Below are positions 8,379 through 18,131 of a stretch of 64,000 nucleotides of DNA, in pieces (the stretch's first letter is position 1; every line of letters begins with the position of its first letter). The stretch comes from Caballeronia sp. dw_276. Lineage in GTDB: Bacteria > Pseudomonadota > Gammaproteobacteria > Burkholderiales > Burkholderiaceae. The position numbers and the translations under genes are program-made. Location: NCBI RefSeq assembly GCF_018449635.1, contig NZ_JAAVUV010000002.1:576197-640196 (forward strand), given 5' to 3'. The notes under the pieces are model-generated. The model had not been told where the DNA came from and searched no databases. It saw only the letters and a list, made by a program, of their open reading frames with translations.

Positions 8379-9703
8379 GACGCGGCTCCTGGCGAGAGAA
8401 TCACAATGGCGACGCGACGGTTTTTCGCGCGGCCGGCAGGGGTATCGTTCGATGCAATCGGCTCGGTATCGCCCCGTCCTTCCGAGCTCAGGCGCGCCGG
8501 CGTATTGATCCGCGCGGCGATGATCGCGCGCACGGTATCGGCGCGTGCCTGCGACAGCGCCACGTTCGACGGAAACCGCGCCGAGATGATGCGCTGGTTA
8601 TCGGTATGGCCGATCACCACGACGTTGCCCGGTTTGTCCTGCAATGCATCGGCAATGCGCTGCATCAGCGGCGCGAAATGCGGATCGAGGTCGGCGCTGC
8701 CCGATGCAAACAATTGCGTGCCCGTCGCGGTGTTGTTGATGGTAACGGTGGTGCGGTCCGCGGAATCGCCGACCGTGACCAGCCCCTGCGCAATTTCAGG
8801 CGCGAGGAATCCGGCGAGCGTCGCGGCGAGTTTGGGCGCCGCATCGACCTTCGATGCCAGCACGGGCGCCGGCGCCACGCGTATCGAACGCATGGAAGCA
8901 AATACCGGGTCTGAAAAGTCGTTGATCCGGAAGCTCAACACCAGGCTCGCGGTGACGAGCACGAATGCGGCAAGCGCAAGCGCGACCCACAGCGGCACGA
9001 ACTGCAGCAAGCGCTTGCGTTCACGCGGCGCCGGCTGCCAATGCGGCGACAACGCGCGTTCAACGGGGGCGCGCTGCGCGCGAATCATTTGTTCGAGCCG
9101 TTCGCGGATCACGTCGAGTTGCGTCTTGCCGCCTTCGATCAGGCGATATCGTCCGTCGAAACCGAGTGCGAGCATCACGTAGATCAGTTCGAGCAGATCC
9201 ACATCGATAGCCGGTGTTTGTGCAAGACGCTGCAGGATCACGAACAAACGCTCGCCGCCCGATGCTTCGTTGTGGAATGTCACGAGCAGACTGCGGCGGC
9301 CCCATACGCCCGCGCCCCACGGCGTGGCAGCAATCGACTCATCGATAAACGTGCACAGGCAATAGCGCGCCGGGCCGAGTTGTGCATCGGGCACGCCGAA
9401 CGCGCGGCCGTTGGTTTCAAACGTGCGCACCATCTGGATCAGCTGCGTACGCAATGCCTCGAGGTCCGGGTGGCTCGTCAGGCGCCGCAACGGCAACGCG
9501 AGTTCAAGCAACGGGTTCGCGGCGCGCAACAGCGGGTTGCGGCCGGCGAGCGTGGCATCGAGTGGCGCCAACGCAGGCGCCGCCGCTGCGGACCTCAGCG
9601 TGGCCGGGCGCTCGCGCTTCAGGCCGGGCGTGGGCATCATGATGGTGCGCGCGGCGTCGAGGAAACCGGAGTCGTCGATGGCCGGATTCGTGTCGTTAGT
9701 CAT
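8375..9703 (-). CDS. tssL: T6SS membrane protein TssL (DotU/IcmH) fused to OmpA-like domain
   Basis: The 442-residue protein holds a cytosolic DotU-type helical domain (about residues 55-225, with CTFIDESIAATPWG), one membrane helix near 235-260 (VPLWVALALAAFVLVTASLVLSF) and a periplasmic OmpA-like peptidoglycan-binding domain at the C terminus (GHTDNQRI and GRGDTEPIASNDTPAGRAKNRRV). This is the extended form of TssL, which can grip the cell wall itself. The ATG at 9703 has an AAGGA ribosome site 8 bp upstream. It overlaps tssM by 4 bp. The built-in wall anchor may matter because the operon lacks tssJ. Confidence 0.96.
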   Translation of the reverse strand: MTNDTNPAIDDSGFLDAARTIMMPTPGLKRERPATLRSAAAAPALAPLDATLAGRNPLLRAANPLLELALPLRRLTSHPDLEALRTQLIQMVRTFETNGRAFGVPDAQLGPARYCLCTFIDESIAATPWGAGVWGRRSLLVTFHNEASGGERLFVILQRLAQTPAIDVDLLELIYVMLALGFDGRYRLIEGGKTQLDVIRERLEQMIRAQRAPVERALSPHWQPAPRERKRLLQFVPLWVALALAAFVLVTASLVLSFRINDFSDPVFASMRSIRVAPAPVLASKVDAAPKLAATLAGFLAPEIAQGLVTVGDSADRTTVTINNTATGTQLFASGSADLDPHFAPLMQRIADALQDKPGNVVVIGHTDNQRIISARFPSNVALSQARADTVRAIIAARINTPARLSSEGRGDTEPIASNDTPAGRAKNRRVAIVILSPGAAS

Positions 9704-9718
9704 TGCGGTGTCCTTGTT

Positions 9719-11053
9719 TCATCGGCGGATGGCCCAGCATTCCATGGTCAAGCCGGGGAATTCGCCGGCCACGTGCAGCGCCATGCCGGCCGATGCGTTG
9801 AGCGCTTGCCAGCCATCGTTCTTGTCATCGAGTTCGAAATAGGTGAAGCCCGCATGGAACGGCAGCTGGCGCGGCGCAACCGGCAACGCACGCAAGCCGA
9901 TACCCGGCAATTGCAGGTTGACCAGATCGCGGATCTTTTCAACCGCGCCGATCTTCACCTGGCTGCCGAATGCGGACAGCAGCGTTTCGGTCGATACCTG
10001 TGCGCGCACGGCGAGCACAAAGGTCGCGTTCGTGAAGAGCGAGCGGTCGGCGACCAGGGCCACACGCAGGCCGTATTTGCGCTCCTCCAGCGGTATCGAT
10101 ACAACGCCCGGATCAGCAACCCGGCTCAAGGCAAGGCGCAACGCTTCAATTACCGGCGTGAACGTTTCCTTCAACCTGTCATGCCGATACACGGGAAACA
10201 CAGGCGGCCTGCGGTCGCGCTGGCTGAAGGTCGCAAGCTCCCCGGCGAGCTGCACGGTGGCCTGAAATAGCGCCTCGGGATGCAGTCCGGTCATCGACCC
10301 GAAATGCGCGACCAATGGCTGCGCCCGGTTGACGATCTGCAGCAACAGGAAGTCGGAGATCTCCGCCATGCCCGCAGCTTCCGGCTGCGATAAGCGCCCC
10401 GCCAGCGCTTCACCACGTTGTTGCAGCAAGCCGTTGAGTTCGGTCGAAAAACGCGCGAGCTTGCCCGCCACGCTGAAGTCGAGACACGGCGCGCAATACT
10501 CATCGTCGAGCACCACGCGCGAATCGCTCAGGCGTTCCACTACGCGCGCCACGCCCACATAAGCGTGTGCGTTCGCGACATCCGGTTCGAGCGCGAGCTT
10601 CAATCGCAGCTTGCCGACCTGCAACAACGTGCTGACGGCGTCGGGATCGTTGCTGTCATGGACATCGAATTCTTCCGCCCGATACCGCGCGAGATTGTCC
10701 GCACGTTCGGGGCCACCGGATTCAGTGGCGCCCGGCCGGCGCACCGGCAACGCGAGCACGACGAGCAGGTTTGCCGTGCCTTCGGGAATGTCGAGCGGCT
10801 CGGGAAGGTCGTCATCGGCGGGGAGGTTGAAAGGCGTGCCATCGGGCAAGACACCAGCCGCTGAACGCAGCGCGAGTTTGCCGAGTTTCAGCAACGCTTC
10901 ATCGATTTCCACCGATGTAAATCCCCAACCGTAAGCACGCAGGCTTTCAACGCGCGCTTCGAGTTGTGTCTGTACGTACCGGTCGTGCTGCTGCAGATGC
11001 TGCGGCTGCAGGAACATGCCTTCCGACCAGATGACCTTGCTGTTCCAGTACAT
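9719..11053 (-). CDS. tssK: T6SS baseplate protein TssK
   Basis: The product is 444 residues from the ATG at 11053, opening with MYWNSKVIWSEGMFLQPQHL, the diagnostic TssK start; the upstream in-frame extension overlaps the FHA gene and was discarded. TssK is a trimeric adaptor that links the TssF-TssG baseplate to the TssL-TssM membrane complex. Later landmarks include HAGFTYFELD near the C terminus. The gap to the upstream FHA gene is 4 bp and to tssL 15 bp. Length is normal for the family. Confidence 0.96.
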   Translation of the reverse strand: MYWNSKVIWSEGMFLQPQHLQQHDRYVQTQLEARVESLRAYGWGFTSVEIDEALLKLGKLALRSAAGVLPDGTPFNLPADDDLPEPLDIPEGTANLLVVLALPVRRPGATESGGPERADNLARYRAEEFDVHDSNDPDAVSTLLQVGKLRLKLALEPDVANAHAYVGVARVVERLSDSRVVLDDEYCAPCLDFSVAGKLARFSTELNGLLQQRGEALAGRLSQPEAAGMAEISDFLLLQIVNRAQPLVAHFGSMTGLHPEALFQATVQLAGELATFSQRDRRPPVFPVYRHDRLKETFTPVIEALRLALSRVADPGVVSIPLEERKYGLRVALVADRSLFTNATFVLAVRAQVSTETLLSAFGSQVKIGAVEKIRDLVNLQLPGIGLRALPVAPRQLPFHAGFTYFELDDKNDGWQALNASAGMALHVAGEFPGLTMECWAIRR

Positions 11054-11057
11054 GGCG

Positions 11058-12515
11058 TTATTCGCTTGGGGTTGAACGTGTGAGTGCGTCGAGCTGCGCC
11101 TGGTACGCGCGGCTGAAGGGTTCGCCGAAGGTGCGCTGGAAGTCGTCGCCGGCATCGCGCGCAACGTGCTCCCATGTATCGACGAAACGCTGCCAGAGGC
11201 GCGCGCGGCGGTTGCTCAGCAATGCATCGAGACCCTTCGCGGCATCGAGCGATTTGTCGATGGTCACAGGATCGATACGCGACATGGCGTGTTCGAGCGC
11301 CGCGCGCATGCCCGCAACGACCGCGAGTTCGTGCGCCTGGATGTCGTGGAAAGCTTCTTGCAATGCGTCTTCGGGCGCGAGATAACCCGCGCCGCGTGCG
11401 CCGAGCATTTGCGTGAGCGCCATGTCGACGTCGGGGAAAAACTTGAGCGGATTATTGTCGCGCTCTTCGATCAGCGTCATTGCAATGCGCGTTTCGCGCT
11501 TGGCCATCGAGCGGGAGCGCAACGCGGTCATGGTGCCTTGCGTCGCAACGCGCAACATGCCGCCGACGAGACGTGCGAGGTCCTGCGCGGGAATGTGGCG
11601 GACGGTGCTGGCGTCTATGCCGAGGCCATCTAGTAGTGCTGCAAGCGTGGCGTTGTCGTTGTCGTCAGCGATGCGCGCAGCAGGCTTTGGCTTGAACTCT
11701 GTTTTGGGAACGAGCGGCGAGACGGGCTCCTGCATTTCTATCGGCGGGATGAACGGGTCGAAGTCCTCGGGGATGGCTGCGGCAGGCGCTTCATCTAAAA
11801 GCGGCAATGTCGGAACCGAAGACATCGCGCGTTCCGGCGACACATGCTCGAAACCCTTGCTCGATCCCGACACCGCGAACGGCGACACTTCCGGTCTGGC
11901 TGGACCCAAGCCAAGCGAACTGTCGGGCACGCCAAGCGCATCGATCAATTCCTGATTTGCGTTCACACCGAATCGCGCAGGTTCGTGCAGGAGCGGTGTG
12001 GCCGCGAGCGGATCAGGCGTGAACGGTGCGGCTGCGTGGCTCTCCTTCGATGCCTCGTGCGGCGCGTTCCAGTCATCCGGAATCAGCGGCGCGACGGGCT
12101 TCACGTCCCAGTCCGGCTTTTCCGGCGAAGGCGCGGAAGGCGCCGGCATGTCCGGGCGCGTCATCATGGTCATGTTCTGCAGATCCTGCTCAATGCACAC
12201 ATCAAGCGAATACGGCCCAATGCGCAAGCGGTCCCGGTCGTGAAGTTCCGCCTCGCGCGAACCATCGAGAATCTGATCGTTCAGCAAAGTCGGATTGCTG
12301 CCTGCATCGATCAGGACAAATGCCCCATCGCGCCATTCAATGCGCGCCTGCACGCGCGAGATTGCACGTTGCGTGTCGGGCAGCACGACGGTGCACTCGG
12401 GCGCACGGCCAAGCGTGCCGCCGGCTGTATCGAATGCGATGCTTCGCGACGCGCTCATGTCGCCGCCGCTCAGCGTCAGCTTGAGTGTTGCTGCGTTGGG
12501 ATCATTCAATGACAT
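11058..12515 (-). CDS. tagH: T6SS FHA-domain protein (TagH/Fha, ImpI family)
   Basis: The 485-residue protein has an N-terminal forkhead-associated domain (about 1-110; GRAPECTVVLPD, RAISRVQARIEW, LLNDQIL), a long Pro/Glu-rich linker, and the conserved T6SS C-terminal domain (about 290-480; FFPDVDMALTQMLGARGAGYL and FQRTFGEPFSRAYQAQL). FHA domains bind phosphothreonine, and in T6SS the partner kinase phosphorylates this protein to license secretion while TagF restrains it. All three parts occur in this locus. It sits between vgrG and tssK. Confidence 0.92.
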   Translation of the reverse strand: MSLNDPNAATLKLTLSGGDMSASRSIAFDTAGGTLGRAPECTVVLPDTQRAISRVQARIEWRDGAFVLIDAGSNPTLLNDQILDGSREAELHDRDRLRIGPYSLDVCIEQDLQNMTMMTRPDMPAPSAPSPEKPDWDVKPVAPLIPDDWNAPHEASKESHAAAPFTPDPLAATPLLHEPARFGVNANQELIDALGVPDSSLGLGPARPEVSPFAVSGSSKGFEHVSPERAMSSVPTLPLLDEAPAAAIPEDFDPFIPPIEMQEPVSPLVPKTEFKPKPAARIADDNDNATLAALLDGLGIDASTVRHIPAQDLARLVGGMLRVATQGTMTALRSRSMAKRETRIAMTLIEERDNNPLKFFPDVDMALTQMLGARGAGYLAPEDALQEAFHDIQAHELAVVAGMRAALEHAMSRIDPVTIDKSLDAAKGLDALLSNRRARLWQRFVDTWEHVARDAGDDFQRTFGEPFSRAYQAQLDALTRSTPSE

Positions 12516-12524
12516 GCAATCTCC

Positions 12525-14501
12525 TTATTTGGCGACCTTGCGCGAGCCGTCGTCGGCGTCGCGTGGCGGGGTCGGCGGCGGTGGCGGCACACTCACCGGA
12601 ACAGGCGGAATGCCGGGGCCGATGGGTATCGGAAAACTCGACATCTCGATGGTCTCGGGGCCGATCAAAATGTACGAAGCTCCCGCGCGCAACGCGATGG
12701 TCGCGGTCGCCTCGATCTCCACCGCCATGCCCGCTTTGATCTGCACAGCCATGCCGGCATTCAGCGAATAGGCTTCGCCAACGAACTGGTTGTGTGTGGT
12801 CATGGTCGCGGCCGTTACGCCGCCAAGCACGCTCGACTTGCAGCTGCCCATCACGGTGTCGTTGCGGGTGCCGTTCGTCTTCACGAACTCGCTGCCACTC
12901 ACACTCAAATGACGATCGTGTTTCACGTTCATCAGCGCGTCATGCTTGACCCACGTCTCGTGATCGCGCTCCGCGTGGAAAAACAGTTGCTCATCGCCCT
13001 TGCGGTCGTCGAGCCGCACTTCGTTGTAACCGTTGCCGCCTTTGGTCGAATTGCTCTTGAGCGTGGAGATGGCCGCGTTCGCAGGCAACTCATACGGCGG
13101 CATGTTGGTCGAGTTGTAGACCGCGCCCGTGATCACCGGACGATCCGGATCGCCCTCGATGAACTCGACGAGCACCTCTTGCCCAATGCGCGGCAGTTGC
13201 ATCGAACCCCAGCGTTTGTTGGCCCAGCTCTGCGACACACGCACCCAGCAACGGTCGAGTTTCTGCGCGCCCGATGACTGCGCAAGTTGCTCCCAATGGA
13301 ACTGCACCTTCACGCGGCCGTATTGATCGGTGAGGATCTCATCGCCATCGGGACCCACCACTACGGCCGTTTGCGGACCGCCTACGCGCGGCTCAGGCGT
13401 GGTTCGGGCAGTGCGGAAAGTGTTATCGGCGCGAATTGCCTTGAAGCTGCAATCGAAGATCGGCAACGTGCTGTCACTGGTCGATACATATGCGTCAGAG
13501 ACAATCTCCGCACGCGTTTCCGTGATCAGATACTGGCGATCCTGCGCGGTCGCAGGATGATCGCGCAAACGTATCAGGCCGCCCGGAATGAGACCGCGCG
13601 ATGTGCTGCGCGCATCGATGGAATCATTTTGCGTCTGATGGATTTCCACGTTCACGCGTGCAAGACGGTCGCCATCGGCGGCCTTGATGTGACCCGTCAA
13701 ATGCTCCTGCATCACGTAGCGCGCGGGATCGAAGGGCGCTGCGCGAGTCGCACGCGAGACGAGCCCGTGACTGTTACTCACCGATGCCTTCTCGAAGTCG
13801 TACTCGTTGACTTCATACCGGCCGGTCTGCAACGTTGCGCCCGACACCCAACGGTACACACATTCCTCGTCCTGGTCAGGCGTGTCCCAGGCCTGATACG
13901 GAATGGTCTCGTAGTGCGGAATGGGTCTGTGTTCGCTGTTCGAATCGGTCAGTACGAGCGTATGTTTGCCGCCTGCGTGCTCGAGAAAATAGTGAATGCC
14001 TTCGCGTTCGAGCAGACGGCTGACAAAGTCGAAGTCGCTCTCGCGATACTGCACGCAATGTTCAAGCGGCGGATAACTCGCGCTGCACGCGTTGCGAAAG
14101 TCAATATCGAATGGTTCGAATACGGCGCTCACGATCTGCGGCACCGTCTTCTGATAAAAGAACCTTCTATGCGACGACTGCGTCAGCAACCACAATCTCG
14201 GATGCACGATCGCCTCATAACGCGCCATGCGGTTATGCGTCGTGTCGCCAGGAACGATCAGCCGAAGCGTGGTGACAATCCCGTTGAACTGCCGCTCGCC
14301 GCTCACCGGATAATCGAGCGTGACGGACAGATTCTGGCCAAGCACATCGCCCGGGTCTATGTCGTTACGCGGGCTCAGGAAAGCGAGCTGGAACTCGCTC
14401 ATGCGGCCGAGCGCTTCGATCGTCGACATGCGCATGAACACGGCCGTATCGCCTAGCGCGGCGCATTCCATGCGGACGTGGCGAGTACTAGTCGAAAGCA
14501 T
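12525..14501 (-). CDS. vgrG: T6SS spike protein VgrG (TssI)
   Basis: The ATG at 14501 was chosen because AGAGGAG lies 8 bp upstream; an in-frame start at 14522 has no such site. The product is 658 residues: gp27-like base (about 1-330), gp5 OB-fold with DQYGRVKVQFHWE, and a beta-helix needle. The C-terminal tail (about the last 40 residues) is proline-rich (VSVPPPPPTPPRDADDG) with no recognisable effector domain. It overlaps the end of tssH by 14 bp. No PAAR, adaptor (DUF4123) or obvious toxin-immunity pair follows; the next gene is the FHA gene. Confidence 0.95.
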   Translation of the reverse strand: MLSTSTRHVRMECAALGDTAVFMRMSTIEALGRMSEFQLAFLSPRNDIDPGDVLGQNLSVTLDYPVSGERQFNGIVTTLRLIVPGDTTHNRMARYEAIVHPRLWLLTQSSHRRFFYQKTVPQIVSAVFEPFDIDFRNACSASYPPLEHCVQYRESDFDFVSRLLEREGIHYFLEHAGGKHTLVLTDSNSEHRPIPHYETIPYQAWDTPDQDEECVYRWVSGATLQTGRYEVNEYDFEKASVSNSHGLVSRATRAAPFDPARYVMQEHLTGHIKAADGDRLARVNVEIHQTQNDSIDARSTSRGLIPGGLIRLRDHPATAQDRQYLITETRAEIVSDAYVSTSDSTLPIFDCSFKAIRADNTFRTARTTPEPRVGGPQTAVVVGPDGDEILTDQYGRVKVQFHWEQLAQSSGAQKLDRCWVRVSQSWANKRWGSMQLPRIGQEVLVEFIEGDPDRPVITGAVYNSTNMPPYELPANAAISTLKSNSTKGGNGYNEVRLDDRKGDEQLFFHAERDHETWVKHDALMNVKHDRHLSVSGSEFVKTNGTRNDTVMGSCKSSVLGGVTAATMTTHNQFVGEAYSLNAGMAVQIKAGMAVEIEATATIALRAGASYILIGPETIEMSSFPIPIGPGIPPVPVSVPPPPPTPPRDADDGSRKVAK

Positions 14502-17091
14502 AGGTGAACTCCTCTGCTGCAACGCCTACGTGCACGCGAGCAAGCGCTTTTCCATCGATCACGCGAGACAGGAATTCTGTGCTGATACGCGGCAAGAGAC
14601 TGTTGGTGAGAATTGCGTCGATCATGCGGCCGCCGCTCTCAAGACGCGTGCAGCGCACGGCGATCTGGGCCACGACCTCTTCGTCGAACGTGAAAGGCAC
14701 TTGATGGGTACGGGTCACGCGCTCTGCTACACGGCCGAGTTGCAGACGGATGATCGCTCGCAGCATCCCGTCGCTTAAGGGGTAATAGGGGATCGTGACC
14801 ATGCGGCCCAGCAACGCCGGCGGGAACGTATGCAGGAGTTCCGCGTGCAGTTGCTCTTCAATGGTTTCCACTGCAGGCATGTTCTGCGGATCGCGGCACA
14901 GATGCGCGATGCACTCAGTGCCTGCGTTCGTAGTCAGCAGGATCAGCGTGTTGCGGAAGTCGATGGAACGGCCTTCGCTATCTTCCATCCAGCCTTTATC
15001 GAAGACCTGGAAGAAGAGCTCGTGCACGTCTGGATGCGCCTTCTCCACTTCGTCGAGCAGCACGACGCTATGCGGCCGGCGACGCACCGCTTCTGTCAGC
15101 ACGCCGCCTTCGCCAAATCCCACATAGCCCGGAGGCGCGCCCTTCAACAACGAGACCGTATGAGCTTCCTGATACTCACTCATGTTGATGGTGATGAGGT
15201 TCTGCTCACCGCCATAGAGCAGTTCGGCGAGCGCAAGCGCGGTTTCCGTCTTGCCTACACCCGACGTTCCCGCGAGCATGAACACGCCGACCGGCTTGTT
15301 CGGATTGTCGAGGCCCGCACGCGACGTGCGGATGCGCCGCGCGATCATCTCTGTTGCGTGACCCTGACCAATGATGCGACGGTCCAATAGCTCGCCGAGA
15401 CGCAGCACGTTATCGATATCGTTCTTCACCATCTTGAGGACGGGCACGCCGGTCCAGTCCTGGACCACGGCGGCGACCGCCTGACGATCCACACCCGGCA
15501 GAATCAACGGCGCATCGCCCTGGTGGTCGGCGAGCAACGCCTGTTGCGTTCTGAGCGCGGCGAGATCTGCGCCCGGAGCGCCGTCGCGCAACTGCGCACG
15601 GCGGGCAAGAATGTCCTTCACGAGTTCGCGCTCGGTCTTCCAGCGCGCGTCGAGCTGGGCGAGCCGCTGCGTTTCATCTTCCAACGCCTTCGATGCCACC
15701 TCTTGACGCGCGGCGGTATCGATACCGATAAGACTTTCGCGCTTGATGACCTCCAGTTCGGTCTTCAAGGCGGCGATGCGTTTCTGCGCGTCGTCCACTG
15801 CGGGCGGCGTCGCGTGCTGGCTCACTGCAACACGGGCGCAGGCGGTATCGAGCAGGCTCACGGACTTGTCGGGCAACTGGCGTGCCGGAATGTATCGATG
15901 CGACAAGCGCACGGCTGCTTCAATGGCCTCGTCGAGAACCTGAACGCCGTGATGCTGTTCGAGCGCACCCGCAATGCCGCGCATCATGGTGATGGCGCGT
16001 GCTTCGTCGGGTTCGCGCACTTGGACGACCTGAAAACGCCGCGTCAATGCGGGATCTTTCTCGATGTGCCGCCGATACTCCGACCATGTAGTCGCCGCGA
16101 TCGTGCGAACCGTGCCACGCGCAAGCGCGGGCTTGAGCAGGTTCGCGGCATCGCCGGTTCCGGCCGCGCCGCCCGCGCCCACGAGCGTATGCGCCTCATC
16201 GATGAAAAGAATCACCGGACGTTCCGCCGTCTGCACCTCCGCGAGCACCTGACGCAGGCGCGTTTCGAACTCGCCCTTTACCCCGGCGCCGGCCTGAAGC
16301 AATGCAACATCGAGTGTGCGCAGCGTGACATCGCGCAGCATGGGGGGCACGTCGCCGGCCACGATCCGCTGCGCGAGACCTTCGACCACGGCCGTCTTCC
16401 CCACGCCCGCTTCGCCCGTCAATAGCGGGTTGTTCTGTCGACGGCGCATGAGGATATCGATGACCTGACGAATTTCTTCATCACGTCCGACGATCGCATC
16501 AAGCTTGCCCGAGCGCGCTTGTTCCGTCAGGTCGACGGTGAAACGCTGCAACGCATCCTGATTGGTTACTGGCGCGGTAGAAACCGCCGACGCTGCATTG
16601 GAGGCTTCCACATTCTCCGGCGAACCGGCGAGTAAAAGGTCGAAGTCGTCCACGAGTTCATCGAGTATTACCCGGTCAAATTCACGCGAGATTCCGCGCA
16701 GCGCGTTGCGCAAGGACGGCGTCTTCAATGCGCCCACAATCAAATGCGCGCTTCGCACTTTCGATGCATTGAACAACAACGATCCATACACCCAGCCGCG
16801 CTCGACCGCCTCTTCCAGTTGCGACGAGATGTCTGTTATCGACGTAGACCCGCGCGGCAACCGATCCAGCGCCTCAGTCAGATCCCGAGCCAGCGCGGAA
16901 GGCTCTACACCAAAATGCTTGATGATCCGGTGCAGATCCGAGTCGGGCGAATTGAGCAACTGATGCAGCCAGTGCGTCAGTTCCACATACGGGTTGCCCC
17001 GCAGACGACAGAACGTCGTGGCACTTTCCATCGCGCGATAGCTGAGTGTGTCGAGTTTGCCGAACATCACGGCGCGGCTGATTTCTGCCAT
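14488..17091 (-). CDS. tssH: T6SS disassembly ATPase TssH (ClpV)
   Basis: The ATG at 17091 gives 867 residues starting [14 protein letters not shown]; the open frame upstream lies inside tssG and is spurious. There is a Clp N domain (1-150), AAA1 with Walker A GEAGVGKT (226-233) and Walker [10 protein letters not shown], a coiled middle domain, and AAA2 with GTSGVGKTE and [11 protein letters not shown]. ClpV recycles the contracted TssB-TssC sheath. The gene is intact, unlike the ClpV fragment at 31297-32043. It begins 2 bp after the tssG stop. Confidence 0.96.
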   Translation of the reverse strand: MAEISRAVMFGKLDTLSYRAMESATTFCRLRGNPYVELTHWLHQLLNSPDSDLHRIIKHFGVEPSALARDLTEALDRLPRGSTSITDISSQLEEAVERGWVYGSLLFNASKVRSAHLIVGALKTPSLRNALRGISREFDRVILDELVDDFDLLLAGSPENVEASNAASAVSTAPVTNQDALQRFTVDLTEQARSGKLDAIVGRDEEIRQVIDILMRRRQNNPLLTGEAGVGKTAVVEGLAQRIVAGDVPPMLRDVTLRTLDVALLQAGAGVKGEFETRLRQVLAEVQTAERPVILFIDEAHTLVGAGGAAGTGDAANLLKPALARGTVRTIAATTWSEYRRHIEKDPALTRRFQVVQVREPDEARAITMMRGIAGALEQHHGVQVLDEAIEAAVRLSHRYIPARQLPDKSVSLLDTACARVAVSQHATPPAVDDAQKRIAALKTELEVIKRESLIGIDTAARQEVASKALEDETQRLAQLDARWKTERELVKDILARRAQLRDGAPGADLAALRTQQALLADHQGDAPLILPGVDRQAVAAVVQDWTGVPVLKMVKNDIDNVLRLGELLDRRIIGQGHATEMIARRIRTSRAGLDNPNKPVGVFMLAGTSGVGKTETALALAELLYGGEQNLITINMSEYQEAHTVSLLKGAPPGYVGFGEGGVLTEAVRRRPHSVVLLDEVEKAHPDVHELFFQVFDKGWMEDSEGRSIDFRNTLILLTTNAGTECIAHLCRDPQNMPAVETIEEQLHAELLHTFPPALLGRMVTIPYYPLSDGMLRAIIRLQLGRVAERVTRTHQVPFTFDEEVVAQIAVRCTRLESGGRMIDAILTNSLLPRISTEFLSRVIDGKALARVHVGVAAEEFTYAFD

Positions 17092-17093
17092 GG

Positions 17094-18131
17094 TTAATCC
17101 TGTGCGAAAGTCTTGACGCGGCCGTGGGGGCCGAGCGGTTTGAGTAGGAGTTGCGTGGCGTCCGACGATGCAGGACGCGATAACAACCAAGTCGTGTAAC
17201 CAAGTCGTTGTTGCGATCCAAGCGCGAGACGCGGCACTTCGGCGCGCCGCAGTTGCAGATTCAGATCCCATTCGAGCGGATCGCGCACGTAGTTGCGGAT
17301 CCAGTCGGCGAGACGCACGAGGCTCGCGCCGCCGGGCAGGAATCGCTGATAGTCGACCATCGAAAGCGGACCAAGGACGACGCGAAACTTGTGCTGCCGG
17401 TCCCACGCGCAAGCGCCGAGCATGGTTCCGATACCGAGGCGGCCGCTTTCATCGGCAGCGCCGAGACGGCTCAACGAACGCGCCGGCAAGTCGATCCAAT
17501 GACCGACGTTCTGCTTCAGTTCGACCGGGATATTGAAGAAACGCATCAACACAAGGCGCAGGCCGGCGGCGTGACGGGTCGGACCGCTGAGCACGCCGGC
17601 GAAATGAAGCTTCGCAAAATCCGGAACGCTGTCGCGATTGCGCAGCGCAGGTTCACCGAGTCCGAACGTGCTGCCTACGTACGCCGAAAAACGATCACCA
17701 TTGTTGCGATCCAGGCTGACTGTCGGCTGCGCAACGGCCCATGATCGATAAAACAGCGACGTCATACGGTGATGGAACACATCGAGAAAGCGCGCGAAGG
17801 TCGGATCGTTTGCATTGCGCGTTCTATCGCGGATGTATTCGGTCAAGTGCGTCGGCATCGGGCCATTCGGTCCGAGCAGGCCGAAGAAATTCACCACGAG
17901 CTTCGGCGCCTTGTCACCCTCGCCGTTCAAGCTGAAATTGCGCAGCGTGGTCGGGAAGAAGATGAGGTCGGGTTCCTGACCGAAGCGCACGGCGTCATCG
18001 CGCGGACGAAGCGATGAACCCACGCGCGGCAAGCCTGGATATGCGCATTCGAGCAAGCGCACGGCCTGGAAGAAGTCGAAGCTTTTTGCATCGGCGGAAA
18101 GGCGATTGAGGATGGTCACAGCGTTTTGCAT
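17094..18131 (-). CDS. tssG: T6SS baseplate protein TssG
   Basis: The 345-residue product contains the family's opening SFDFFQAVRLLE, the VNFFGLLGPNGPMPTHLTEY motif and FLDVFHHRMTSLFYRSW. TssG pairs with TssF in the baseplate wedge. The gene overlaps the tssF stop by 16 bp and ends 2 bp before tssH. Length is normal. A second, divergent tssG copy lies at 29482-30495. Confidence 0.95.
   Translation of the reverse strand: MQNAVTILNRLSADAKSFDFFQAVRLLECAYPGLPRVGSSLRPRDDAVRFGQEPDLIFFPTTLRNFSLNGEGDKAPKLVVNFFGLLGPNGPMPTHLTEYIRDRTRNANDPTFARFLDVFHHRMTSLFYRSWAVAQPTVSLDRNNGDRFSAYVGSTFGLGEPALRNRDSVPDFAKLHFAGVLSGPTRHAAGLRLVLMRFFNIPVELKQNVGHWIDLPARSLSRLGAADESGRLGIGTMLGACAWDRQHKFRVVLGPLSMVDYQRFLPGGASLVRLADWIRNYVRDPLEWDLNLQLRRAEVPRLALGSQQRLGYTTWLLSRPASSDATQLLLKPLGPHGRVKTFAQD

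Noticed and set aside
13287..14456. 389-residue open frame antisense to vgrG
   Set aside because: It is a shadow of vgrG with no ribosome site or recognisable domain.
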